Under the pieces are notes generated by a model. The model did not search any database and was not told the DNA's origin. It saw only the letters and a list, made by a program, of their open reading frames with translations. From NCBI GenBank assembly GCA_016870675.1, contig VGAU01000018.1:1-14692 (forward strand): 14,692 nt of DNA, read 5' to 3'. A program made the position numbers and the translations under genes. Positions 1 to 6,914 of the stretch are shown piece after piece; the stretch's first letter is position 1; every line of letters begins with the position of its first letter. Source of the DNA: Actinomycetota bacterium. GTDB lineage: Bacteria; Actinomycetota; Humimicrobiia; Humimicrobiales; Humimicrobiaceae.

Positions 1-98
1 CCTGTTATCTTAGTAGTTAATGAATATATAGATGTCTCATTATTGAAAGATATATTTTTCATAGCCAGGTGTAATTTATATTATAATTAATATTATTG

Positions 99-118
99 AT
101 TGCAATTATTAATGCAAT
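99..118. repeat. Short inverted repeat upstream of the MscS gene
   Basis: ATTGCA and TGCAAT form 6-bp arms around an 8-nt AT spacer. The element lies just upstream of a TATAAT hexamer at 125-130 and overlaps the likely -35 region, the usual place for an operator. The arms are short and the region is very AT-rich, so chance is possible. Confidence 0.3.
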
Positions 119-130
119 TTTGGATATAAT
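100..130 (+). promoter_or_regulatory. Probable promoter for the MscS channel gene
   Basis: A perfect TATAAT lies at 125-130 and TTGCAA at 100-105. The 19-bp spacer is longer than the ideal 17. A leader of about 50 nt would precede the gene, ending in a strong AGAGGAGG ribosome site at about 171-178. The -10 is convincing and the -35 only fair. Confidence 0.45.
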
Positions 131-185
131 ATAAAATATTTAACTATTTAAGGAATGTATAAACTATTAAAGAGGAGGTTTTTTA

Positions 186-1061
186 ATGGCGACAAATTCA
201 ATTGGAATAAACGTAGACTCACAGAAAATTATTGAAAACTTTAAAGTTAACTGGATAACAATAGCAATAGTCGTGCTTGCAGTTTTGATTATTATTTTAA
301 TAGTCAGAGCTGTTTCCAGAAGATTGAGAGCACTTATAGAAAAGAAAATTGGCAAGGAGAAAATTGAGATCAAAAAAAGGACTTTTACATTCAACAGTGT
401 GCTTTCAAATCTGATTATTGTTCTCAGCGTTTTTATAGGGATACTGATAATAGCTGAGCAGATCGGAATAAGCATTTTACCTATTATTACTGGTGCGGGC
501 ATTATTGGAATAATTTTCGGGCTCGGAGCGCAGAGCCTGATCAAAGATTTGATAAACGGGTCTTTCATACTGTTTGAACAGTGGTATCAGGTCAACGATA
601 TTATTACTGTGGGTGTTATATCGGGTACTGTTGAAAGATTCAGTTTAAGGACTACAGTTGTTCGGGATTTGGAAGGAGTTTTACACTACATCCCCAATTC
701 TGAAATCAAGGTTTTGAGCAACAAGACAACCGAGTGGGCACGTGCGGTTGTTGATGTTGGTGTTCATTACAAGGAAAGCACTGATAAAGTTGTAGAAGTA
801 TTAAACCTGGTTTTTGATGAAATAATGACGGATGCAAAGTATGGACCATGTATCATTGAAAGGCCTGAAATCCTTGGTGATGGGGGAGTAAGTGAGCTTG
901 GTGATTCTGCAGTTGTATTCAAGATAATATGCAAGGTAAAACCATCCAATCAGTGGACAATAGCAAGGCAGTTAAGGAAAAGAATAAAAGACAAATTTGA
1001 TGAAGTTGGTATTGAGATACCATACCCGTGCAGAAATTTGTATATGAGAAATGATGGTTAA
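186..1061 (+). CDS. Small-conductance mechanosensitive channel (MscS family)
   Basis: A 291-residue membrane channel that would open under membrane tension to release solutes on hypo-osmotic shock. Hydrophobic segments lie at about residues 22-42, 71-92 and 95-126. The third holds the Gly/Ala-rich pore helix (GAGIIGIIFGLGAQSLIKD), typical of MscS TM3, and is followed by the beta-domain start (FEQWYQVNDII, then GTVERFSLRTTVVRD and the conserved IPNSEI stretch). The soluble alpha/beta vestibule fills the C-terminal half. The length matches the compact three-TM MscS/YkuT-like type. The ATG is supported by an AGAGGAGG ribosome site 7-8 nt upstream. It stands alone: the next gene begins about 300 bp later and is unrelated. 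Family assignment is secure; gating properties and ion selectivity cannot be read from sequence. Confidence 0.93.
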   Translation: MATNSIGINVDSQKIIENFKVNWITIAIVVLAVLIIILIVRAVSRRLRALIEKKIGKEKIEIKKRTFTFNSVLSNLIIVLSVFIGILIIAEQIGISILPIITGAGIIGIIFGLGAQSLIKDLINGSFILFEQWYQVNDIITVGVISGTVERFSLRTTVVRDLEGVLHYIPNSEIKVLSNKTTEWARAVVDVGVHYKESTDKVVEVLNLVFDEIMTDAKYGPCIIERPEILGDGGVSELGDSAVVFKIICKVKPSNQWTIARQLRKRIKDKFDEVGIEIPYPCRNLYMRNDG

Positions 1062-1188
1062 TGTTTTCTTATCCTTTTTCCTTAATCTATTTATCCCAAG
1101 TCTTTGAGATTTATAAGTTGTTTAAATTAAAGTTCTATCGGAGTACTAGATATAATACTTATTAAAATCTTAACCACATCTTTCGAAT

Positions 1189-1209
1189 ATTTTTAGTTTA
1201 TAACTCGGC
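1189..1209 (+). repeat. Left copy of 21-bp direct repeat flanking the radical-SAM genes
   Basis: An A followed by TTTTTAGTTTATAACTCGGC. The same sequence with one substitution (C to T in the last third) recurs at 3722-3742 in the same orientation. Both copies are intergenic and bracket the two radical-SAM genes and the mini-ORF. The rest of the 1062-1327 gap is AT-rich, and I see no gene in it. Confidence 0.7.
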
Positions 1210-1277
1210 AGCTGTCACAATCAATAAAGCTAAATCTCACTAACTTTGATTATTAATAATTGTTCATAGAATAGTAG

Positions 1278-1283
1278 TATAAT
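1278..1283 (+). promoter_or_regulatory. Possible -10 box for the radical-SAM operon
   Basis: A perfect TATAAT lies about 45 nt upstream of the mini-ORF ATG. The hexamer at 17-bp spacing is poor (AATAAT), and TTGTTC at 1260-1265 is too close (12 bp). The region is AT-rich, so the assignment is tentative. Confidence 0.3.
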
Positions 1284-1327
1284 GTAATAAATATAAATAT
1301 TTCATAATTTTAAAAAGAGGAAAAAAT

Positions 1328-1360
1328 ATGAGCAAGTATTTGATTGAAGTTAATTGTTAA
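1328..1360 (+). CDS. Ten-codon ORF (MSKYLIEVNC) ahead of the radical-SAM genes
   Basis: A tiny reading frame encoding MSKYLIEVNC, ending in TAA 14 nt before the ATG of the first radical-SAM gene. Its ATG follows AAAGAGG with 7-nt spacing, a better ribosome site than many real genes here have. The peptide ends in Cys. Three readings are possible: a leader peptide coupled to downstream translation, a very small substrate peptide for the radical-SAM enzymes, or the true N-terminus of the next protein separated by a frameshift, since the long frame is +2 relative to it and itself has a TAA at 1351-1353. Sequence alone does not decide. Ten residues would be exceptionally short for a modified-peptide precursor. 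Confidence 0.3.
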   Translation: MSKYLIEVNC

Positions 1361-1374
1361 AACAGGGAAAAGAA

Positions 1375-2754
1375 ATGAAAACTTCTTTTTCTGATGGAGA
1401 ACAGGAACTAGCTGGAGAAGCCCTAAACGAACTACAGAGCAGAAGGCTAGAAGCCCCTTCCCTGGAGAATTTTTTAAGGACAAGTTTTAGAAGATTATTA
1501 ACAAGAGAGAAAGAGCTTGTACTTGAAGCCAGAATTCCTTCACTTGAAGAATTAAATGAGAAGTTTGAGGATATTAAGGAATTCGGGCTTTATCTTCATA
1601 TTCCTTTTTGTGAACAAATATGTCCTTACTGCCCTTATAACAAAGAGATTTATAAGCCTGAAACAGCGCAAGTCTATACCAATGCCGTCAAAAGGGAAAT
1701 TGACTTCTATTCTGACGTGGTTGGTGATAAGCCTGTTACTTCCTTTTATATTGGTGGAGGAACCCCTACAACAATGTTGTATAGTGGCATTGAAGAGATA
1801 CTGGATCATATCTTTGATATCTTTAATATGCAATGTGAGATTCACATGGAAAGCCATCCTAATCATTTAACATCAGAAAATCTCAATGCTATTATTGATA
1901 TGGGTGTTAAGCATCTTAGTATGGGAGTGGAGGCACTACAAGATAAACATTTAAAGACACTGGGTAGACCATATACAGTAGAAAAAGCAAAGGCTGCAGT
2001 AGAACATGCTGTTAACATGGACTTTGAATGTGTCAATGTAGACTTAATGTTTGCATTGCCAAACCAAACTTATAACGAGGTAGAGCAAGCAGGTCAAGCT
2101 TTGGTTGATATGGGTGTTGATCAAATAGCAGCTTACCCGCTCTTTAGATTCCCATATACTAAAATGGGGGGAAATTCTCAAGTAGGCAATTACAATATAT
2201 CTACAGTATTTAAAAGACGAAAAATGCTTAGAATCTTAGAGAATATTTTTTATGATGCTGGCTTTGAGAGAACTTCTGTCTGGGCATTCACAAAAAAAGA
2301 AGTTCCAAAATACTGCTCTGTAACAGTACCTCTTTATGTTGGTCTTGGTGCCAGTGGTGGAACATATCTAAAGGATATTTTTTATCTAAATACTTTCAAT
2401 GTTTCTGAATATATCAGTGCGATTGAGAATGAAACGATGCCAATTGCCTTATCACTTAATCTCTCAGAAAGTATGCAGATGGCATGGTGGTTTTACTGGA
2501 GAGTCTATGAGACTAGATTTAGAAGAAGTGATTTCAGGGGAAGGTTTAGGAGAGAGTTTGATGAGGTCTATGGAAAATACATAAACCCACTGTCTTCCTT
2601 TGGATTCTTAAAAGATGATGGAGACCGAATAGTTCTTACGGATAGAGGGGCATATTGGCTACATGCAATTGAGGATCTATTTTCAATAAATTATATAAGT
2701 AAATTATGGGGGACTTCAAAGCAAGAGCCCTGGCCTAAAAGGGTAGATCTGTAA
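1375..2754 (+). CDS. HemW/HemN-like radical SAM protein
   Basis: From the chosen ATG this is 459 residues. A TTG at 1354 would add seven, but the ATG has a CAGGGA ribosome site 7 nt upstream. The radical-SAM cluster motif is CX3CX2C (C79, C83, C86) in the context LHIPFCEQICPYCPYNK. It is followed by the SAM-binding GGGTPTT segment, then SMGVEALQDKHLKTLGRPYT, which matches the HemW/HemN-type coproporphyrinogen-oxidase-like group, and later GLGASGGTYL and a winged-helix-like C-terminal region ending in TDRGAYWL. About 75 residues precede the cluster motif, more than in typical HemW. HemW-like proteins include haem chaperones and many enzymes of unknown substrate, so the pairing with a second radical-SAM gene argues against simply naming it hemW. 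It probably shares a transcript with that gene, 13 nt downstream. Confidence 0.88.
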   Translation: MKTSFSDGEQELAGEALNELQSRRLEAPSLENFLRTSFRRLLTREKELVLEARIPSLEELNEKFEDIKEFGLYLHIPFCEQICPYCPYNKEIYKPETAQVYTNAVKREIDFYSDVVGDKPVTSFYIGGGTPTTMLYSGIEEILDHIFDIFNMQCEIHMESHPNHLTSENLNAIIDMGVKHLSMGVEALQDKHLKTLGRPYTVEKAKAAVEHAVNMDFECVNVDLMFALPNQTYNEVEQAGQALVDMGVDQIAAYPLFRFPYTKMGGNSQVGNYNISTVFKRRKMLRILENIFYDAGFERTSVWAFTKKEVPKYCSVTVPLYVGLGASGGTYLKDIFYLNTFNVSEYISAIENETMPIALSLNLSESMQMAWWFYWRVYETRFRRSDFRGRFRREFDEVYGKYINPLSSFGFLKDDGDRIVLTDRGAYWLHAIEDLFSINYISKLWGTSKQEPWPKRVDL

Positions 2755-2767
2755 CAGATTTAGAAAG

Positions 2768-3646
2768 ATGAAAAATATAATCTATGGAATCAAATATGTA
2801 ATTGATAATCAAATCTTAAAAAAACACACCCCTCTTATTGCCGGGTTAGCTATAACCAACAAATGTAATTTACGATGCCAACATTGCAGAGTAACCGAAC
2901 GCGAGACAGAAGATATGAGATTTGAAGAAATAATTTCTATACTTGATTCATTTTACAAAGAAGGAGGTCGTACTGTCTATATTGAAGGTGGCGAACCGTT
3001 TATTTGGCATGACAAACAACATAGTCTTGAAGATATTGTTGAATATGCTCATAAAAAAAGATTTCATGCGGTTGTTATTTATACAAATGGCACAATCCCA
3101 ATAGAAACATCAGCTGATACTGTTTTTATTAGTGTTGATGGACTCAGGAAAACTCACGATCTCATACGTGGGAAAACATTTGATAGAATAATGAGAAATA
3201 TTCACCAGTCAGAGCATCCTTCTCTTTATGTGAATTTTACAATTAATAATCATAACAAAGATGAAATAGAAGCATTTTGTGAACATGTAGATAGAATAGA
3301 TCAGATACGCGGTATATTTTTTTATTTTCATACACCCTATTATGGATATGATGATTTATATATAGAAGCTCCCGAAAGAAATGAAATTTTACTCAGGTTA
3401 TTAGAATTTAAAAAGAAATACAAAATATTAAACTCACGGGCAGGTATAAAATCAGCAATAAAAAATGATTGGAAGCGACCTTTAGATATTTGTCGTGTTT
3501 ATGAAAACGAGGATGTGTATGAATGTTGCAGATTTTCTGGAGATGCCGAACTATGTAAAAATTGTGGATATTTGAGTTATGCTGAAATAGATCAGACATT
3601 AAAATTAAAGCCATCAGCTATTTTCAATGCATTAAAATATTTTTAA
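2768..3646 (+). CDS. Radical SAM protein with C-terminal cysteine cluster
   Basis: A 292-residue MoaA/PqqE-like radical-SAM enzyme. The cluster motif is C33-X3-C37-X2-C40 (NKCNLRCQHC), followed by the SAM-binding GGEP at 74-77, then YTNGT and a FISVDGL strand typical of the barrel. Near the C-terminus C242, C253, C254, C263 and C266 form a second Cys-rich patch (ICRVYE..YECCRF..ELCKNCGY), likely to bind an auxiliary Fe-S cluster in the manner of SPASM/twitch-type enzymes, although the spacing is not the canonical SPASM pattern. The ATG follows a weak AGAAAG site and lies 13 nt after the preceding radical-SAM gene, so translation is probably coupled. The substrate is unknown; auxiliary-cluster enzymes often act on peptides or cofactors, but no obvious precursor gene is present apart from the 10-codon ORF at 1328. 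Confidence 0.88.
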   Translation: MKNIIYGIKYVIDNQILKKHTPLIAGLAITNKCNLRCQHCRVTERETEDMRFEEIISILDSFYKEGGRTVYIEGGEPFIWHDKQHSLEDIVEYAHKKRFHAVVIYTNGTIPIETSADTVFISVDGLRKTHDLIRGKTFDRIMRNIHQSEHPSLYVNFTINNHNKDEIEAFCEHVDRIDQIRGIFFYFHTPYYGYDDLYIEAPERNEILLRLLEFKKKYKILNSRAGIKSAIKNDWKRPLDICRVYENEDVYECCRFSGDAELCKNCGYLSYAEIDQTLKLKPSAIFNALKYF

Positions 3647-3658
3647 TTCCAATTTAAA

Positions 3659-3696
3659 GGAGCAATTCTCCAGGGAAACTGCACCCTATTGTTTTT
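3659..3696 (+). terminator. Weak terminator-like hairpins after the radical-SAM pair
   Basis: Two short hairpins follow the stop codon: GGAG/CTCC with a 5-nt loop, then AGGG/CCCT with an 8-nt loop, followed by ATTGTTTTT. Four-bp stems are weak. The rest of the gap to 3914 holds the right direct repeat and the nitroreductase promoter. Confidence 0.25.
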
Positions 3697-3721
3697 AGGA
3701 CTTTTAGATGATTAATATTAA

Positions 3722-3742
3722 ATTTTTAGTTTATAACTTGGC
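3722..3742 (+). repeat. Right copy of 21-bp direct repeat flanking the radical-SAM genes
   Basis: An A followed by TTTTTAGTTTATAACTTGGC, identical at 20 of 21 positions to 1189-1209 and in the same orientation. Both copies are followed some 10-20 nt later by TAAATCT, hinting at a longer decayed repeat. Confidence 0.7.
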
Positions 3743-3810
3743 TTATAGATTAAATCTGCAAAGATTAATTAATATTATGCATTATTATGTTTTTCCGGAG
3801 ATAGATATCA

Positions 3811-3839
3811 TTGACATGATTAAAGTGTTAATTTATATT
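3811..3839 (+). promoter_or_regulatory. Strong sigma-70-type promoter for the nitroreductase
   Basis: A perfect TTGACA at 3811-3816, a 17-bp spacer and TATATT at 3834-3839. This is among the best housekeeping promoters in the window. Transcription would start near 3846, leaving a leader of about 70 nt. Confidence 0.7.
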
Positions 3840-3914
3840 TTAGATTAAGTATTTAGTAGTTAAAATATTTTAGAAAAATTTTCAATTTAAAATTATTACT
3901 TGATAATATTAAGT

Positions 3915-4499
3915 ATGAAAATCTATAATGCGATAATATCAAGAAGAACCATCAGGAAATTCCAGCAAAAACCCATAAAATTATCAATTTTAAAAAGAAT
4001 AGTTAATGCCGGAAGACTGGCACCATCCGCAGGGAACCTGCAGCCATTGGAATATTTTATTGCTGTAAATGATTCTTTAAGGGAGAAAATTTTTCCTAAT
4101 TTAAGATGGGCAGCTTATATTGCACCTGAAGGAAATCCTAAGAACAATGAAAGACCGATGGCATATATAATAATTCTGGTCAATAAAGAAATTTCTTTCG
4201 GTTCATTTTTTAAGTATGATGTAGGAGCCAGCGCTGAAAATATTACCCTGGCATCTCTGGAAGAAGGAATTGGCTGCTGCTGGATAGGGTCTTTTAATAG
4301 AAAAAAGATTGAAAATATATTAAAAATTCCTGAGCAGTACAGCGCTGATCTGGTTTTAGCACTGGGATACTCACTGGAAAATCCGGAATATTACGACATA
4401 GAAAAAGGTAAATCCATTAAATATCACAAGGATACTTCAGGTGTACTGCATCTGCCAAAAAGAAAGCTGGATGATATAGTCCATATTGACTGCTTTTAA
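3915..4499 (+). CDS. Nitroreductase family FMN-dependent oxidoreductase
   Basis: A 194-residue flavoprotein expected to use FMN and NAD(P)H to reduce nitro, quinone or related substrates as a homodimer. The N-terminus MKIYNAIISRRTIRKF is the standard family start with the FMN-phosphate-binding Arg pair. It is followed by LAPSAGNLQP, the second FMN-contact motif, then SAENITLASLEEGIGCCWIGSF and the ALGYSLENP segment. A TTG 15 nt upstream is in frame, but the ATG gives the conserved start. No clear Shine-Dalgarno sits before it, yet a near-consensus promoter lies 75-105 nt upstream. The gene ends 9 nt from the end of the convergent methyltransferase gene. The substrate cannot be deduced; some relatives are degenerate or take part in cofactor chemistry. 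Confidence 0.9.
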   Translation: MKIYNAIISRRTIRKFQQKPIKLSILKRIVNAGRLAPSAGNLQPLEYFIAVNDSLREKIFPNLRWAAYIAPEGNPKNNERPMAYIIILVNKEISFGSFFKYDVGASAENITLASLEEGIGCCWIGSFNRKKIENILKIPEQYSADLVLALGYSLENPEYYDIEKGKSIKYHKDTSGVLHLPKRKLDDIVHIDCF

Positions 4500-4508
4500 G
4501 AGCAGACT

Positions 4509-5264
4509 TTATTTTATCTCCCTGGTTAATGGTACAAATGCCACAGCGCTAATACTAGTGGTTATTACTTCTCCATTTTTTTTCTCCACTTTCCACAGAA
4601 CCTGATTCCAGCCAGGAGGACCTACGGGAATTACCATAATTCCTCCATTCGCAAGCTGTTCTACTAAGGGTTGGGGGATATGATCCGGGGCAGCAGTTAC
4701 AATAATGCGGTCAAAAGGGGCATATTCTTCCCAGCCGTAATAACCATCATGATTGCTGGTTTTTACATTGGGGTATTTGGATAGAATTATATTTGATTTC
4801 TGGTGAAGATAGGGAATTATCTCCACTGTATATACCTCGTCTACAATTTCAGCCAGTACAGCTGCCTGATAACCAGAGCCAGTGCCAATTTCTAAAACTC
4901 TTTCATCTCCAGTAAGCTCCAGGTTTTCGGTCATCAGGGCTACGATATACGGCTGGGATATTGTCTGCCCCATTCCTATTGGAAGAGGGCGGTCTGCATA
5001 GGCAGAGTCTTTTAAACTTTCATCTACAAATTCATGGCGGGGAACTTTTTTCATAGTCTCAATAACTTTTTTATCAGTTATGCCCCTGGCAATTATCTGA
5101 TAATCAACCATGTCATTTCTAGATTCAGTATATTTGTCTGTTTCATCAGTATTTTTTTCAATATTATTACAGCTAATCAAGCTTAAATTTGCCAGAAAAG
5201 CGACCAATGTAATCAAAATTGTAGCTGTAAAGATTATTTGATTTTTTCTAAATTTTTTGAACAT
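4509..5264 (-). CDS. pcm: Protein-L-isoaspartate O-methyltransferase with lipoprotein signal
   Basis: A 251-residue SAM-dependent enzyme that would methylate isoaspartyl residues to start repair of damaged proteins. The family core begins at about residue 51 (DMVDYQIIARGITDKKVI). It then shows KVPRHEFV, GMGQTISQPYIVALMTE and the SAM-binding motif VLEIGTGSGYQ at 123-133, followed by PFDRIIVTAA and LANGGIMVIPVG. Unlike the usual cytosolic enzyme, about 50 residues precede the core: a basic start (MFKKFRK), a hydrophobic stretch at about 10-28, and a lipobox L29-I30-S31-C32 followed by a charged polar linker. This predicts membrane-anchored export. An internal ATG at codon 52 could give a cytosolic form. 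The gene is convergent with the nitroreductase and divergent from the DUF1566-like gene. Core function is firm; location is inferred. Confidence 0.9.
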   Translation of the reverse strand: MFKKFRKNQIIFTATILITLVAFLANLSLISCNNIEKNTDETDKYTESRNDMVDYQIIARGITDKKVIETMKKVPRHEFVDESLKDSAYADRPLPIGMGQTISQPYIVALMTENLELTGDERVLEIGTGSGYQAAVLAEIVDEVYTVEIIPYLHQKSNIILSKYPNVKTSNHDGYYGWEEYAPFDRIIVTAAPDHIPQPLVEQLANGGIMVIPVGPPGWNQVLWKVEKKNGEVITTSISAVAFVPLTREIK

Positions 5265-5296
5265 TTTTATTCTAAAAAAAGTTTGGTTTAAATAAT

Positions 5297-5324
5297 ATTA
5301 TATCATTTTAAAATTAATAGTCAG
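5297..5324 (-). promoter_or_regulatory. Extended -10 promoter for the pcm-like gene
   Basis: On the - strand, TGATATAAT (5297-5305) is an extended -10 (TGnTATAAT). CTGACT at 5319-5324 serves as a partial -35 with 16-bp spacing. The leader would be about 25 nt. Confidence 0.55.
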
Positions 5325-5357
5325 GTCGGTTGTTATGTTGTATTATGTGGTTGAAGG

Positions 5358-5363
5358 TATAAT
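5358..5363 (+). promoter_or_regulatory. Possible -10 box for the DUF1566-like gene
   Basis: A TATAAT 15 nt before the ATG, with no good -35 at 17 bp (ATGTTG). If used, the leader would be under 10 nt, which would fit the lack of a clear ribosome site before 5378. Confidence 0.3.
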
Positions 5364-5377
5364 ATGTAAAGATAACC

Positions 5378-6484
5378 ATGAAAATTAAGAAAGATAAAAA
5401 TCTCTTTTTGATTTCTGGGACTGCAGCATATGTCTTTTTACTGGTAGCCACCCTGCTATGGGCTTACTGGGGAGTGGGAGAAGTCTTTCATGAGGGATGG
5501 TACTCACCCTATACTCATATTATATTTTACTTCATACCCTTTTTAGTTCTATTTGGAACTATTGCTTTGTGCATATATTTCCCACTCGTAGGTGGGATTG
5601 CGATTGTGGCAGGTGGAATATTATGTCTTGTGCTGATTATTATAAGATCCATGCAGCAACATATAAATCTACTCCCATCTTTCTGGATGATCGCGGCAAT
5701 AGTTATAATTCCCGGTCTACTTTTTATTTCAGATTATATTTTAAAGAAAAAACGAAAATACAGAGAACCTGGAAAAGCTATATTTAAAAACCGGTGGAAA
5801 CTGGTGGCAGCTATCGGGCTGTCCCTTATATTAATTATCGGAGTAGGAACTCCACTTCTTATAAGGAATCTTGGAAGGTTACCTCTTGATAGTTATGATG
5901 AAGTAACTGTAGAGGGTAATGGTATTACCCTTACTCTGGCAGGAGATGGGTCTGGCTGGTATTATTCAAATACAAGTCCTATATTATTTAGGGGCAAGGA
6001 ATACCAGGCATTTTCCTGGAATGAGATTGCCCTGTTTGGAAAAGATCCTGTTGGTTTTGAGGGTAAAAGGTATGGTCCTGATTATGATAACACTAAGGAA
6101 TCCATTTATTATGCCACTCAGGAGGATTTTGAAAAGTATAATATGTTCCGCTATTTAGACTGCAGGGGAGACAAACTAACAGATAAGATAAAGGATTGCT
6201 GGAGGCTTCCTGCAGCAGAAGAATATGTAATGCTCTTTATGTACAGAGGCGGAAATTGCGGTGGTTATTTTAATGAGAAAGAAGGTAAGGCATATTATAG
6301 CAAGACTCCTGATAAGGAGGGACCGATATGGGCTCCTGATAAGATGGTTATATATTACTGGACATCCACAAGTTTTAATGACGAATATGCATATGATATT
6401 ACCTATTCCGGAGAGGTCAGAGAAATTTCTAAGATAACCACACAGGATTATAGAGGCTGGAGAGCTGTAAGAGTTGAGGAGTAA
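5378..6484 (+). CDS. Five-TM membrane protein with DUF1566/FISUMP-like outer domain
   Basis: 368 residues in two parts. Residues 1-165 hold five hydrophobic helices (about 9-30, 45-68, 70-90, 100-121, 140-162) with a basic KKKRKYR loop after the fourth, predicting a cytosolic N-terminus and an outside C-terminus. Residues about 170-368 form a soluble domain with the hallmarks of the DUF1566/Fibrobacter major-paralogue (FISUMP) group: CWRLPAAEEY from 274, YWTSTS near 327 and a closing WRAVRVEE. Such domains are often on surface proteins of unknown ligand. The ATG lacks a strong ribosome site. The gene is divergent from the methyltransferase and separated from the PadR gene by 430 bp, so it probably stands alone. 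The combination of a multi-TM anchor with this domain is unusual; its function is not known. Confidence 0.75.
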   Translation: MKIKKDKNLFLISGTAAYVFLLVATLLWAYWGVGEVFHEGWYSPYTHIIFYFIPFLVLFGTIALCIYFPLVGGIAIVAGGILCLVLIIIRSMQQHINLLPSFWMIAAIVIIPGLLFISDYILKKKRKYREPGKAIFKNRWKLVAAIGLSLILIIGVGTPLLIRNLGRLPLDSYDEVTVEGNGITLTLAGDGSGWYYSNTSPILFRGKEYQAFSWNEIALFGKDPVGFEGKRYGPDYDNTKESIYYATQEDFEKYNMFRYLDCRGDKLTDKIKDCWRLPAAEEYVMLFMYRGGNCGGYFNEKEGKAYYSKTPDKEGPIWAPDKMVIYYWTSTSFNDEYAYDITYSGEVREISKITTQDYRGWRAVRVEE

Positions 6485-6802
6485 AGTTGTTTTAGCAGAA
6501 GTTGGTATTGAAAGAGTTCATTTATTATTCTGGAAGATGAAAATACAAAGCCGGGAATCTTTGCATATCTGATCTTCAAGTTTAAAATTTATATTGTACC
6601 CAAATTCCTTTGTCCGTAACCTGTATCTAGTACTACATATCCTGTTTCCTACTTTTTTGGAGATTTAAGACTGGTTGGATTTTTAACAATCTATCATGTG
6701 GATTAAAATTTATTTCTAGTCTTATAAGAAATCATTTTAGGTATTTATAAAAAAGATGATGAACATTTATAGAGGGAAATGGAATAAAAAAAGAACTACA
6801 AA

Positions 6803-6822
6803 GTATAATTTTGTATAATTTT
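6803..6822 (+). repeat. Tandem duplication of GTATAATTTT
   Basis: Two back-to-back perfect copies of GTATAATTTT at 6803-6812 and 6813-6822. The 10-bp period is one helical turn. It lies about 30 bp upstream of the PadR promoter, so it could be an UP-type element or a regulator site, or simple AT-rich slippage. Confidence 0.5.
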
Positions 6823-6845
6823 AAAAAAGATATATATTTTTTATA

Positions 6846-6880
6846 AATACCTTGCAATGTATAATACCTTGTGTTAATAT
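6846..6880 (+). promoter_or_regulatory. PadR operon promoter with overlapping 9-bp direct repeat
   Basis: TTGCAA at 6852-6857, a 17-bp spacer and TAATAT at 6875-6880 form a good promoter, with a start near 6887 and a leader of about 28 nt. The 9-mer AATACCTTG occurs at 6846-6854 and again at 6863-6871, one copy over the -35 and one in the spacer. PadR proteins usually repress their own operons, so this repeat is the best operator candidate. Confidence 0.55.
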
Positions 6881-6914
6881 ATAGTGATAAAAATAATAGA
6901 GAGGATGTGAGATT

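Larger units (their letters stand above)
6485..6914. other. 430-bp intergenic region
   Basis: I see no convincing gene on either strand and no strong terminator. The right end is regulatory: a tandem 10-bp repeat at 6803-6822, an AT-only inverted repeat (AAAAAA/TTTTTT) at about 6823-6842, and the PadR promoter at 6852-6880. The left 300 bp are AT-rich and unremarkable. Confidence 0.5.

Noticed and set aside
3900..3902. TTG as the start of the nitroreductase
   Set aside because: The ATG at 3915 gives the standard family N-terminus MKIYNAIISRRTIRKF; the five extra residues have no family counterpart.
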